NCBI GenBank assembly: GCA_019136655.1 | Contig: JAGVTU010000027.1 | Location: forward strand, 54,152 to 118,151 | DNA: 64,000 nt | Direction of reading: 5' to 3' | Source of the DNA: Bacteroidota bacterium | GTDB lineage: Bacteria > Bacteroidota > Bacteroidia > AKYH767-A > OLB10 | Shown: positions 44,182-52,513 of the stretch, in pieces | Layout of the letters: every line of letters begins with the position of its first letter | Position numbering within the stretch: the first letter of the stretch is position 1 | Notes under the pieces: model-generated | Database searches by the model: none | Seen by the model: only the letters and a program-made list of their open reading frames with translations | Told to the model about the DNA's origin: nothing | Made by a program: the position numbers and the translations under genes

Positions 44182-44348
44182 ATCATCTTTCTTTTCTTCA
44201 TTGTGTTTTTGCTGACAACTTTGAAATCCAAAAGCGAATGCCAAAAGTACTGCGAAAGATGTCAGTTGGTTGGTTATATATTTTCATAATTCTAATTATT
44301 GGGTACCTACTTTGATAGAATTTCGGCTATCTTTATTTTATTGTGAGT

Positions 44349-44792
44349 TTATTTTGTATTCGCCCATAGCAAATTTATGATTTTCCATTCCCCATCTATT
44401 TTTCCTATTTGAATATAGTCAAAGAAATTAAATTTATTCTGAGTTACCTTAATGGATGCAATGCCATTTGAAATATCAAAGATGACTACATCTGCTTTAA
44501 ATGGTTCATCCGGTTTCTCGTTTTTTGGGGTTAATGTTTTAGTGTAATATAGAAGTTCTGAATATCCCATATTACTCAATCGAAAATTACCCTTGTCATC
44601 TTTTCTAATTACTCTTTTTGCTATTTCAGGGTGAATAGCTTTTCCCTCTCTCTCATAGTTGTTTGTCCATAAACCCTCAATATAGTTAAGAGCAGTTTCT
44701 TTAATTAACAACGAGTCTTTTACCGTCTGCCCAAAAAGAGCACTGGTTGATGCCAACATTATCATTACACAGATTATATGAGTTATTTTCAT
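44349..44792 (-). CDS. Secreted NTF2-like/lumazine-binding-like protein
   Basis: This 147-residue protein has a signal peptide (1-22, ending ALFGQ). The mature part is an NTF2-like cone: an N-terminal helix pair (KETALNYIEGLWTNNYEREGKAIHPEIAKRVI), then strands including ADVVIFDISNGIASIKVTQN and a final GEWKIINLLWANTK. This pattern matches putative lumazine-binding (Lumazine_bd_2) proteins of Bacteroidota. The ligand is unknown. Confidence 0.8.
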   Translation of the reverse strand: MKITHIICVMIMLASTSALFGQTVKDSLLIKETALNYIEGLWTNNYEREGKAIHPEIAKRVIRKDDKGNFRLSNMGYSELLYYTKTLTPKNEKPDEPFKADVVIFDISNGIASIKVTQNKFNFFDYIQIGKIDGEWKIINLLWANTK

Positions 44793-44871
44793 TTTTACTT
44801 TTTTTTAATTTTTGCCTACTCTATTCGGTTTTCGGCTTTCCCGTATTTTTTGTCAATTTCATTTTGTATAA

Positions 44872-45128
44872 CGCACAACGGCAGCCCCTCCAATAACCTC
44901 TATCTGCATTCAAAAATAACGAATCAATGGTTTTAAAAATGCAGCAGAAAGATTTTATGTGGCTTTAAAAAAAGACTGTGCGCTGTTTGTTCCTTTGTAT
45001 TGCATGAAGTAAAAATACATCAACAAATACACTAAAGGTTATACTTACCTTAAAAGTATTACCCAAAATGAAATAGAGTATTTAGACTCCCGATAAATCG
45101 GGACAAGTAATGGCAATATGTTGTGTGC
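44872..45128 (+). repeat. Dispersed repeat copy C with palindromic ends
   Basis: It has the same ordered blocks as copies A and B but lacks the central CTTTACACATACAA part. Its left end (GCACAACGGCAGCCCC) and right end (GGCAATATGTTGTGTGC) form an inverted repeat (GCACAAC/GTTGTGTGC), tying this repeat family to the palindromic elements of the region. A hairpin CCCGAT-AA-ATCGGG sits inside at 45089-45102. Confidence 0.75.
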
Positions 45129-45135
45129 AGTGGCT

Positions 45136-45474
45136 TTATTCTTTTGTTATTAATTTGAACCATTCCTTTAATTCTGTTATATCAATTTCAGCAGTGTTTT
45201 TTAATTTTATATGTCGCATTGTTTTTCCTGTTCCTTCCAATTTATTCTTAGGGTCTTTAATTTTTTCAATATCTTTTGAAAATCCAAGGGTTAGATAGTT
45301 TTTGTTGACTTGGAAATAAGCAAAGTCTTTAGTTGTTTTAAAAACAGGACGATTCCATTTAAATTCTTCAATTAAGTTAGGTACATTTTGATGTATTAGT
45401 TCACGAATGATTTTCATCATTTCCTTTTGAACTATTGGTGCATTCTCAATATATTCTGTTATTTGATTATTCAT
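45136..45474 (-). CDS. DUF1801 protein, third copy
   Basis: This 112-residue protein has the short DUF1801 form: ITEYIENAPIVQKEMMKIIREL, IEEFKWNRPVFKT, FAYFQVNKNYLTLGFSKDIE and GTGKTMRHIKLKN. Related proteins are common single-gene units in accessory regions. No function is known. It lies 24 bp downstream of the YciI-like gene and may be co-transcribed with it. Confidence 0.82.
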   Translation of the reverse strand: MNNQITEYIENAPIVQKEMMKIIRELIHQNVPNLIEEFKWNRPVFKTTKDFAYFQVNKNYLTLGFSKDIEKIKDPKNKLEGTGKTMRHIKLKNTAEIDITELKEWFKLITKE

Positions 45475-45498
45475 AATTGTTAGTTTTTATCCTTAATT

Positions 45499-45972
45499 TT
45501 AAGGTTTTAATTTCCAAATTTTATCCGAATAAGGTAAATATTCAGGAAGTGCTGCTGAACCGTACCAGGAAACAATATCATAATCCAAAAGCTTGTTTTT
45601 TATTGCAGGGTCGGATAATAAAAGTTTTTTTGCTTCTTCAACTGTTTTGATATTGTTGAGAATAAAGATACCTCTATAATTCAATTTATTTTCACCCAAA
45701 GGCCCTGCCACAATCAATTTTTCTTCTTTAACCAATTTGTGGATATTGTCAAGGTGTCCTCTGAAACTTTGGTTTATCAGTTCTTTGTCAGTTGTATTGT
45801 TAGTTCCTGTTTTGAGAATTACCAAAAAATAACTTTTCATTCCATAGTCATCTCCGCCTAATTTGTCAGCTAATAACTTGTCGTAATTAGGGTTTGAGCT
45901 GATAGTGTCCTTTGTTTGTCCAAAAGTTAAACTTACTGAGAATAGTAATAAGAATAAAATTATATTTTTCAT
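45499..45972 (-). CDS. Secreted YciI-like protein
   Basis: The ATG at 45972 gives 157 residues with a signal peptide (MKNIILFLLLFSVSLTFGQ). The mature protein fits the YCII-related fold: YFLVILKTGTNNTTDKELIN, FRGHLDNIHKLVKEEKLIVAGPLGENK, LNYRGIFILNNIKTVEEAKKLLLSDPAI. YciI-type domains are dimeric, ferredoxin-like and often cytoplasmic, so a secreted version is somewhat unusual. Function unknown. Confidence 0.8.
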   Translation of the reverse strand: MKNIILFLLLFSVSLTFGQTKDTISSNPNYDKLLADKLGGDDYGMKSYFLVILKTGTNNTTDKELINQSFRGHLDNIHKLVKEEKLIVAGPLGENKLNYRGIFILNNIKTVEEAKKLLLSDPAIKNKLLDYDIVSWYGSAALPEYLPYSDKIWKLKP

Positions 45973-46010
45973 TTTGTATTTATTAGTACGAGTTTTTCTA
46001 CCATTACACA

Positions 46011-46059
46011 CAACTGTTTCGGGTATAGTCCGATAGCCATCGGACTATACCCTGTTATG
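46011..46059. repeat. Palindromic intergenic element (perfect 14-bp stem)
   Basis: The stem GGGTATAGTCCGAT (46021-46034) and ATCGGACTATACCC (46039-46052) has a 4-nt loop. It is flanked on the left by CAACTGTTTC and on the right by TGTTATGCG. The outer parts match the ends of the other palindromes of this region (AACgGTTTC / TGTTATGC). It could be a terminator, a REP-like hairpin or an attC-like recombination site. Confidence 0.75.
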
Positions 46060-46135
46060 CGTTCGTGCTACTCTATCAATGCAGTTTGACTTATTCGGCT
46101 TTTCATTAGGTCGGTTGAATAATTGATTCATTATT

Positions 46136-46678
46136 TTAGAACGATGCTTTGTGGTCTTTAAGCGACTTCACTTTAGGTTTGATAAATAATCTTGCAATAG
46201 CTGCAAACATCGTGAATATGGCGCCCGCTGCACCGGCAAACCTGTATTGTCCGGGAATTTGTTTGAGCAAATAGTCAAAGTTAACCATCATCTGAAAACC
46301 CGGTTTATTGGGATTAGATTGACTGTTTAATGAGTTAAATCCCTCCACCAGCAAATAGTCAATGTCAAGTGCAGGTTTGTATGTCGCTCTAAACTTTATC
46401 TCTTTGTCAAGCGGATTTTTAAAGGTGTGAGCCGTCCCTGCTGTTACATTAAAACTTTGACCTACTTCAAGAATAATTTTCTTCCCTTTAGCTGAAAGTT
46501 CAAGTCTGCCTTCAATAACCTCAAAAATTTCGTCTTGCAATGGATGAATATGTGGTGGTGGACCCTCTTGTTCAGCAGGCATGGTGCAAATAACTTCTGT
46601 AAAAGCACCTTCAGTGTCTTTACCTGTCTTTACAAAGGTGATAGTTTCACCAGTAGATTTTAGTGTAATTGATTTCAT
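46136..46678 (-). CDS. Cupin-domain protein
   Basis: This 180-residue protein has a small cupin barrel with PPPHIHPLQDEIFEVIEGRLEL (two His and Glu of motif 1) and VTAGTAHTFKNP (motif 2). The C-terminal part (about 120-170) has a short hydrophobic stretch (FAGAAGAIFTMFAAIARLF) that may anchor it in the membrane. Likely a metal-dependent sensor or enzyme of unknown substrate. It is flanked by palindromic elements on both sides. Confidence 0.85.
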   Translation of the reverse strand: MKSITLKSTGETITFVKTGKDTEGAFTEVICTMPAEQEGPPPHIHPLQDEIFEVIEGRLELSAKGKKIILEVGQSFNVTAGTAHTFKNPLDKEIKFRATYKPALDIDYLLVEGFNSLNSQSNPNKPGFQMMVNFDYLLKQIPGQYRFAGAAGAIFTMFAAIARLFIKPKVKSLKDHKASF

Positions 46679-46776
46679 TTTACTATAACTAATTATGTCT
46701 TTAATATTTATTGTTTCTAACTACGAGTCAAGTTGTCTGCTCCAGATAATTTTATGATAACACTGTCGGCAAGCAT

Positions 46777-46935
46777 GACGCATAACAGTTTCGACTTTTG
46801 CGTCAGGCATGGGAGTGACCGCCAACTGACAATGCGAAGTACCGCACTCAAGTGTACTAAAAAATGTGATAAAGGCAATTTACCCAGCTTCCCGATTTGT
46901 CGGGATAAGTAATGGCAATATCTTGTTGTACGAAT
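46777..46935. repeat. Palindromic intergenic element before cytochrome gene
   Basis: The left end is GACGCATAACAGTTTCGACTTTTGCGTC (written here as arms GACGCA at 46777-46782 and TGCGTC at 46799-46804). The interior has a CCCGA-TTTG-TCGGG hairpin (46891-46904), and the right end is GGCAATATCTTGTTG. The same right-end phrase (AAGTAATGGCAATAT.TTGT) occurs in copy C of the dispersed repeat. Confidence 0.55.
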
Positions 46936-46940
46936 GTGCT

Positions 46941-47936
46941 TCATTTTTTTGGTTTGTCACCAGGTTCGTAAACGATTTGTTCAATTTTGTTGTTGACTGG
47001 TTCAAGTGTTTTGAAAAACCTGTAGAGTGCTTGTAAATCTAACGTGTCCATTCTGGAGTATGCCCCCCAAGGCATGGGACTGCCCTTGTGAACCCGCCCG
47101 CTTTTAAATCTTTGAACAAAGGTTTCCTCTGTCCAATTTGCCATTATTCCGGTTTCCTTGTCAGGAGTCAGATTAGGCGACATAAAGGAGTATCCATCAG
47201 AAAAGGCATCCGGCTCAAAATAGGCTTTACCAGCAAAATCTTTACCGATAAATTCACCAGTATTCATGTCAACTTCTGTATGGCATGTATAACAATTGGC
47301 AACATGATATGCTATGTATTTGCCATACTTCGCTGTTGGTTCAATTGATACGGTTGAAGGAGGAGTTTCTTTAGGTCCTTCTGGTTTTACCATGCCCACT
47401 GCCAAAAGTGCTTTATATAAAAAGCCATAATCCATTGGCTTAACCTGATTTTTTACAGGGGGAAGTGTTCTCAGGTAGGAGATTATTGCGGTGAGGTCTT
47501 CATCGCTAAGTCCTTGAAATGGCATCATTGGAAATAACGCTCTGCCATCTGTCCCAATTCCATATCTAAGGCTACGAGCAATCTCTGCATCAGTAAATTT
47601 GCCAATGCCTGTTTCTTTGTCTGATGTTAGATTTGCACTTGTAAACGTTCCGAAGCCAGGAAATGCTAGTTCCCATCCTCCCTTAAATTCGACTTCTTCA
47701 CCGGCATCAAATCGCATTACATCATCCATTGAAGTGTGACACCCACCACAATGTGCGGGGCCATTGACTAAGTATTTGCCTCTGGCTATGACTAATGAGT
47801 CTGTGCTTGCCTTAATATCGGGATATGGTGCTTCATGTTTTTTGTCCCATGTTAATTGAACAAAAAGGAAAAATACAAGGATAAGAGCAACTAGCACTAA
47901 TCCTGTCCATTTGAAAAATTTTAATACTCGTTTCAT
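46941..47936 (-). CDS. Di-heme cytochrome c, membrane-anchored
   Basis: This 331-residue protein has an N-terminal membrane anchor (about 10-28) and two c-type cytochrome domains. The heme-binding CxxCH motifs are C63-G-G-C66-H67 and C215-Y-T-C218-H219. Methionine ligands are plausible in PMMPFQGLSDEDL and in the GSPMPWGAYSRMD segment. It should carry electrons in the periplasm. The partner is not in the window. This layout is typical of the cytochrome subunit of alcohol/aldehyde dehydrogenase-like systems, but that is only a guess. Confidence 0.9.
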   Translation of the reverse strand: MKRVLKFFKWTGLVLVALILVFFLFVQLTWDKKHEAPYPDIKASTDSLVIARGKYLVNGPAHCGGCHTSMDDVMRFDAGEEVEFKGGWELAFPGFGTFTSANLTSDKETGIGKFTDAEIARSLRYGIGTDGRALFPMMPFQGLSDEDLTAIISYLRTLPPVKNQVKPMDYGFLYKALLAVGMVKPEGPKETPPSTVSIEPTAKYGKYIAYHVANCYTCHTEVDMNTGEFIGKDFAGKAYFEPDAFSDGYSFMSPNLTPDKETGIMANWTEETFVQRFKSGRVHKGSPMPWGAYSRMDTLDLQALYRFFKTLEPVNNKIEQIVYEPGDKPKK

Positions 47937-47978
47937 ATGTTGTTTGTTTTAAATTGTTGGTTTGTCTATAAATTTCAC

Positions 47979-48084
47979 ACAATGTCAGTCCGTCTAAAAA
48001 CCTCTATTTGCATTCAAAAGTAACAAATCACTAAAGGTTATACCTGCTTTAAAAGTATTACACAAAATGAAACTGAGATTTTAG
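47979..48084 (+). repeat. Dispersed repeat copy D (central deletion)
   Basis: It carries the two outer blocks of the repeat (CAGTCCGTCT...CTCTATTTGCATTCAAAAGTA and CTAAAGGTTATACCTGC...AAAATGAAACTGAG). The 130-150 bp between them are lost; the join is ACAAATCACTAAAGG. Confidence 0.75.
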
Positions 48085-48141
48085 AATCCTGAATAATGGG
48101 AAACCCACAATTTGATTTGTTACATACTCTATATTGTAGTG

Positions 48142-48858
48142 TCACTGTCTTTTTAAATAATTGTTTTTTAAAATTAACTTTAATACTTCTTCTTTATTAT
48201 TTCTATTAAATTTAATCAAATGATTTTTTATTTTAATAGTATTTCCTTCAATTGAATCTATTTTAGAAATAGCAATAATATAAGACTTATGAACTCTTAC
48301 AAATAAATTATCCGGCAAATAATCCTCGACACTATTCAGGGTTAAGTATGAGATGTATTTTCGTTTTTCTGTTTGAACAATTACATAGTTTTCCATCGCT
48401 TCGACAAAAAGAATATCGTTGTAAAAAATCTTTTCAATTTTATTCTCACATTTAATAAACAGATAACCGTCTTTAGTTTCAATATCTGTATTTAAATTTT
48501 TTGGGGTTCTTAATTCCACTTTATTAACAGCATTCAAAAAACGTTCAAACGAAAAAGGTTTCAGTAAATAATCTACAACATTTAACTCAAAACCTTCAAC
48601 AGCGTAATTAGAAAAAGCGGTAGTAATTATAACGGAAGGCGGATTGGCTAATGTTTTTAAAAAACTTATTCCCGTAATGCCGGGCATTTGAATGTCTAAA
48701 AAAATCAAATCTATTTTACTTTCTTTTAATACATCCAATGCCAATAAAGGATTTGAGAAACTTCCAACTAAGTTCAAAGTATCTATTTTATGGATAAAGC
48801 CCTCAATGCCTTCACGGGCGATAAGCTCATCTTCTATCACAATACAATTCAGCTTCAT
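48142..48858 (-). CDS. LytTR response regulator
   Basis: This 238-residue protein has an N-terminal receiver domain (IVIEDELIAREGIEG; phospho-acceptor D55 in LIFLDIQMPG) and a C-terminal LytTR DNA-binding domain (about 130-235, KIEKIFYNDILFVEAMENYV and DNLFVRVHKSYIIAI). It forms a two-component system with the overlapping kinase gene (ATGA, 4-bp overlap) upstream. Targets are unknown. The pair is visibly more AT-rich than core genes. Confidence 0.93.
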   Translation of the reverse strand: MKLNCIVIEDELIAREGIEGFIHKIDTLNLVGSFSNPLLALDVLKESKIDLIFLDIQMPGITGISFLKTLANPPSVIITTAFSNYAVEGFELNVVDYLLKPFSFERFLNAVNKVELRTPKNLNTDIETKDGYLFIKCENKIEKIFYNDILFVEAMENYVIVQTEKRKYISYLTLNSVEDYLPDNLFVRVHKSYIIAISKIDSIEGNTIKIKNHLIKFNRNNKEEVLKLILKNNYLKRQ

Positions 48859-49889
48859 TTTAGTCGTATTTTTAAATTAACTTTAAAGATACTGCCATTT
48901 TCCTTAATCTCAATTGTATGCAAATCCGGATATAAAATTTCCAACCTTCTCTTAACATTCATTATTCCTAAACCATTTGAATTTAGAGCCTCTGTTGATT
49001 TTACAAAGGAGTTCTCTACTGTAAATAACAACCATGTATCTTCGAGAACAGAACAATTAATCGAAATAAAGTTAGAAGAGCCCGCATGACGTGAAACATA
49101 CTTAAAAGCATTTTCAACAAAGGGAATCAACATCAATGGAGATATAAAATAAAGTTTATTGATATCAGGCTTATTAAATTCAACAGTAACATTTTCACAA
49201 CTCCTGATTTTTTCTAAAGCCACATAATCACTCAAAAAGTCAATTTCATTACGCAAGTCACATTTTTCTGTTGAACAATCGTACAATTGATAACGTAAGA
49301 GAGATGAAAATTTAAGCAATACATTTTTGGCTTGATCAATATTCTTATCCATCAAAAAGTAAATACTGTTCAAAGCATTGAACATAAAATGCGGATTCAT
49401 TTGTGCCTTTAGAAAATTCAATTCATATTCAATTCGCTCTTTTTCAAGTTGTCTGTTGAGCTGTTCCTTTATCACATAATGCTCAATCAATATAACTATT
49501 ACAAAAAGGACAGAGACCGTAATGTTATTGATAAAATGAGCCAATACATTAATAAGTGTTGAACCAAAAACAAAATCAGGATCAATAAACTTTATATAAA
49601 AAGTAGCTACAATACTATTGGCAATTGCAGCCAAAAAACATGTTGCAATGCTCAACAGTACAAATAGAAAATATTTTTGTCTGACATAAAATTTCGGAAT
49701 TAAAACATAAATAATAGAGTAAACCGAAATCATTTGAAATGCAATGTCATTAATAAAGTCATATTTATTAAAAACGTAATCCTTCCCTCTATTTAAAACT
49801 AAAATATGCCACAGGTCAAAAGCTGCATAAATCCAATAAATAATATGGATTATTTTATATTTCTTGATGGCCTGATAAAACTTCTTCAT
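48855..49889 (-). CDS. LytS/YpdA-type sensor histidine kinase
   Basis: This 344-residue protein has about four N-terminal membrane segments (roughly 12-30, 50-65, 75-100 and 115-140), then the short His_kinase domain with LKAQMNPHFMFNALNSIY (phospho-acceptor H167) and the HATPase domain including PFVENAFKYVS and SNGLGIMNVKRRLEILYP. It partners with the downstream LytTR regulator, with a 4-bp overlap. The input signal is unknown. Monocistronic with its regulator. Confidence 0.93.
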   Translation of the reverse strand: MKKFYQAIKKYKIIHIIYWIYAAFDLWHILVLNRGKDYVFNKYDFINDIAFQMISVYSIIYVLIPKFYVRQKYFLFVLLSIATCFLAAIANSIVATFYIKFIDPDFVFGSTLINVLAHFINNITVSVLFVIVILIEHYVIKEQLNRQLEKERIEYELNFLKAQMNPHFMFNALNSIYFLMDKNIDQAKNVLLKFSSLLRYQLYDCSTEKCDLRNEIDFLSDYVALEKIRSCENVTVEFNKPDINKLYFISPLMLIPFVENAFKYVSRHAGSSNFISINCSVLEDTWLLFTVENSFVKSTEALNSNGLGIMNVKRRLEILYPDLHTIEIKENGSIFKVNLKIRLK

Positions 49890-50084
49890 TAATAAATTTT
49901 AGACAAAGTAAATTTAGTTTTTTTAAGATTTGTAGGCTTCACCAAAATTCAGACAGTTTAAATATCAACCGGCATTATACGGTTATATGATAAAGAGCAC
50001 ATTCAGCCCCATACAGGTTGTGGGTATTTCAAAAGAATATAAAAATGGGTGAAGTACCCTCGCAACTAAATTACAATAATTAGC
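49890..50084. other. AT-rich gap next to transposase remnant
   Basis: No gene; a near-consensus -7 element for the kinase gene (TTACTTTG, plus-strand CAAAGTAA at 49904-49911) lies close to its start. The remaining bases show no recognised structure. Confidence 0.3.
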
Positions 50085-50324
50085 ATGGACAACAAGCAAG
50101 AGCCCATCGTGAAATTGATGAACGATTGTGGTATCGGAAACGACATAAACTTCTGCTGGTTTCAACCGAGAATGTCAATACTAAATACATTCGTTAAGCA
50201 ATTCAATGGCAATGTTAGAAGAGGAGTACCTGATGCGTACCTGTTCCCAACACTTGAAGATGTGCGCCAACAGGCTGCTGTTTGGATGGATGACAACAAC
50301 CATCATAGACCACACGAAGGATGA
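50085..50324 (+). pseudogene. IS3-family transposase C-terminal remnant
   Basis: The 79-codon frame reads like the degenerate end of an IS3 OrfB: FCWFQPRMSILNTFVKQFNG corresponds to the usual QPGKPxQNxxIExFN, then DAYLFPTLEDVRQQAAVWMD and NHHRPHEG, the end of the integrase core. It stops just where the conserved LGxxSP motif should begin. No OrfA, DDE motif upstream or terminal repeats were found. The rest of the gap to 50517 is AT-rich and empty. Confidence 0.7.
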
Positions 50325-50517
50325 AAATACTACCCTCACACTTTATACCGCCTAATATCTCATTGAAAAATATTCCGTTTTAACAGGCATAAAAAACAAA
50401 GAATGAGAAAGTCACTTTCTGCACGTTCGTCAAGTTAATTTACAGCTATATGTAATTTATCTCCCATTTAATCAAACAACTATTTAATTTTAACCCTAAA
50501 TTTAAAAACTTCAATCA

Positions 50518-51597
50518 ATGAAGAAATTTTTACTATCATTAATTACAATTGTATTTTTAAATACTATCTCATTTGCACAGTCTGTCAACTGTACAGCAGG
50601 AAATCAAATCATCTATGGTTTAGGAAATGCTCCCGGAGGTAGCAATGGAAGAACGGTTTACTCTCTAACTAAGTCAGGTTCATCAATTACTTATAACGGT
50701 GTGTTCACCACAAACAATGTTCCGGCCGGGCTATCATTGGCAATTGCAGATTTGGGAGACGGAGCTAAATTTTATACACATACTAATTCGGGTGAAATTA
50801 TTAAGTACACAGGAACAACCTGGCAAACTGTTTATACTACTACAGATACTTTTTTTAACTCCGCAGGTAACGGAAATTTTTTATACTTCCATTCTACAAG
50901 GTTAAATGCATCTACTCACAATAAAATAGCTCGCTTTGATGGAACAAACTTAACCACGCTATGGAATGATCAAACAGTATATTCACCTGTAGCTGATATT
51001 GCAGTTGATGACAATGGCAATGTTTACTTTTTTACAGGAGCAACACCTTATGATGTAAATACTTTAAATATTATGTCGCCAACCGGTGTTATGCTGAAAC
51101 AAATTCCACTTTCGTTTGATGGATTTACCGGCTATGGAGTGTGTTTTTTAGACGACAAATTAAATGTGTTTTTTACCGGATCGAATAGTACGTACCCTAA
51201 TCAAATGTTGCCTATCGTAATATCGGGCAACACTGCAACTTTAGGTGCAGGTGTTGCAATACCACAACCTGTAATCGGCACATCCACCAATGGCCCAATA
51301 TTATTATCAATGGTTGATATTGCATCTTGTTCATCAGCTAATATTGTTTTGTCAAATACAGACCTTGAAACGCCAGTTAACTTAAATGTTTTTGTTCGTA
51401 ACAATCAATTAAATATCATTTCCGAGTTAAAAGGTGATGCTACTGTTTTTAACGCATTAGGTCAAAAAACAGGATACTTAATGATATCAAATTATAATGT
51501 AAACCAAATGGATATTTCCGGCTATGCACCCGGAGTTTATTGTGTAAACCTAAATTTTGGAGGAAGGACAATAACTAAAAAGATACTAAAACAATAG
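50518..51597 (+). CDS. Secreted protein with type IX sorting domain
   Basis: This 359-residue protein has a signal peptide (1-20, ending SFAQS) and a middle part with beta-propeller-like repeats (ARFDGTNLTTLWNDQTVY, DIAVDDNGNVYFFTG). The C-terminus is a type A sorting domain (about 300-359, including VFNALGQKTGYLM and DISGYAPGVYCVNL, ending KKILKQ). It should be exported by the type IX system. It is the only plus-strand gene in the accessory half. Function unknown. Confidence 0.85.
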   Translation: MKKFLLSLITIVFLNTISFAQSVNCTAGNQIIYGLGNAPGGSNGRTVYSLTKSGSSITYNGVFTTNNVPAGLSLAIADLGDGAKFYTHTNSGEIIKYTGTTWQTVYTTTDTFFNSAGNGNFLYFHSTRLNASTHNKIARFDGTNLTTLWNDQTVYSPVADIAVDDNGNVYFFTGATPYDVNTLNIMSPTGVMLKQIPLSFDGFTGYGVCFLDDKLNVFFTGSNSTYPNQMLPIVISGNTATLGAGVAIPQPVIGTSTNGPILLSMVDIASCSSANIVLSNTDLETPVNLNVFVRNNQLNIISELKGDATVFNALGQKTGYLMISNYNVNQMDISGYAPGVYCVNLNFGGRTITKKILKQ

Positions 51598-51618
51598 TAT
51601 TGGCAGAAGTCCTAATTT

Positions 51619-51782
51619 TTAATAGGCTTGAATTAAAACTTCCGGAATGTGTAATTTTTCAGTTAGTTTTCTAATCATTCCGAGCAATAATTTTCGCTTT
51701 TATTTTGAATTTCACTTAGCTCTGCTTTTTTTAATCCAATAACTTCTGCTAAATCGTTTTGTGTATAATTTAGTTGTTCCAT
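51619..51782 (-). pseudogene. Frameshifted HigA-like antitoxin remnant
   Basis: From the ATG at 51782 the frame reads EQLNYTQNDLAEVIGLKKAE, a HigA-type helix-turn-helix, but ends at a TGA. A +1 shift then continues with GMIRKLTEKLHIPEVLIQAY to a TAA at 51619, the usual HigA C-terminus. Upstream, the coding homology stops where a palindromic element (CTTCCCAATTTGTCTGAG, 51796-51813) begins, so the gene was both truncated and frameshifted. No HigB toxin is adjacent. Confidence 0.6.
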
Positions 51783-51855
51783 TGGTTCAGCCCCGCTTCC
51801 CAATTTGTCTGAGCAGGTAATGGTAATACCTGGTTGGCGGTTTGTGGTATTTTCA

Positions 51856-52368
51856 TCATTGTTTTAGTTGTCCAAGTTTGTTCAGCGTTTCAGTCAGTTC
51901 GTCTGGTTTGTTTGTCCCGATGAGTAATTTTTTATTGTTAGTAAATTCAAGTTGTAAGCCCTTGTCGCCCGAAACATTAAATGCAGTTCCTTTTCCAAAA
52001 AGCCCAAGTCGTAAACCCCAACCACCATATTCTGTTATCGGTGAATATTGTCTAACGTATGCCTTTGTCAAACTGTCCCAAGTGTAGTGTTTCGTCTTTA
52101 AATGAAATGGAAAAAAACGAACATAAATCCCATCTTTTTTGATTGTAGTATCAAGACGAAAATTTACAAACAAGATTGTCAAGAAAATTGTAAGTCCTGT
52201 CGCTATTAAAAGTACTGCGTTACTCATTGGTTTGTCACCAAAATGTTGTCCACTGACAACTTGTTTAAATACCCCAAATATAAATAGTCCGTTAACTCCC
52301 AACAGAATTAGCCACAACCACCATTGCTTAAATCTTTGTCTTTCCGTAAATAACACTTCATTATCCAT
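51856..52368 (-). CDS. Conserved membrane protein with PH-like domain
   Basis: This 170-residue protein has two membrane segments (about 15-35 and 50-68) and a soluble beta-rich part, TTIKKDGIYVRFFPFHLKTK then PITEYGGWGLRLG and KGLQLEFTNNKKLLIGT. The YGGWG and KLLIGT motifs suggest the PH-like small membrane family common in Bacteroidota accessory regions (possibly DUF6141). Function unknown. Flanked by palindromic elements and the broken antitoxin. Confidence 0.6.
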   Translation of the reverse strand: MDNEVLFTERQRFKQWWLWLILLGVNGLFIFGVFKQVVSGQHFGDKPMSNAVLLIATGLTIFLTILFVNFRLDTTIKKDGIYVRFFPFHLKTKHYTWDSLTKAYVRQYSPITEYGGWGLRLGLFGKGTAFNVSGDKGLQLEFTNNKKLLIGTNKPDELTETLNKLGQLKQ

Positions 52369-52420
52369 TGTCTAATTTTTATGTCCTTACTTTTGAATTA
52401 CGGTTGTCTTACCATAACCG

Positions 52421-52493
52421 ACAACGGTTCGGGTATTGCCGAAGGTGGAAGTTTTTAGTTTCTTGATTTGTCAGGAGCAATACCTGTTATGCC
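52421..52493. repeat. Palindromic intergenic element (attC-like architecture)
   Basis: The left arm ACAACGGTTCGGGTATTGC (52421-52439) and right arm GCAATACCTGTTATGCC (52477-52493) pair as GGTATTGC/GCAATACC, with outer AAC and GTT. The interior (52440-52476) can form an additional weak hairpin. It lies between the PH-like and ELWxxDGT genes. Confidence 0.7.
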
Positions 52494-52513
52494 CTGTGCT
52501 TATGTCATTGTTT

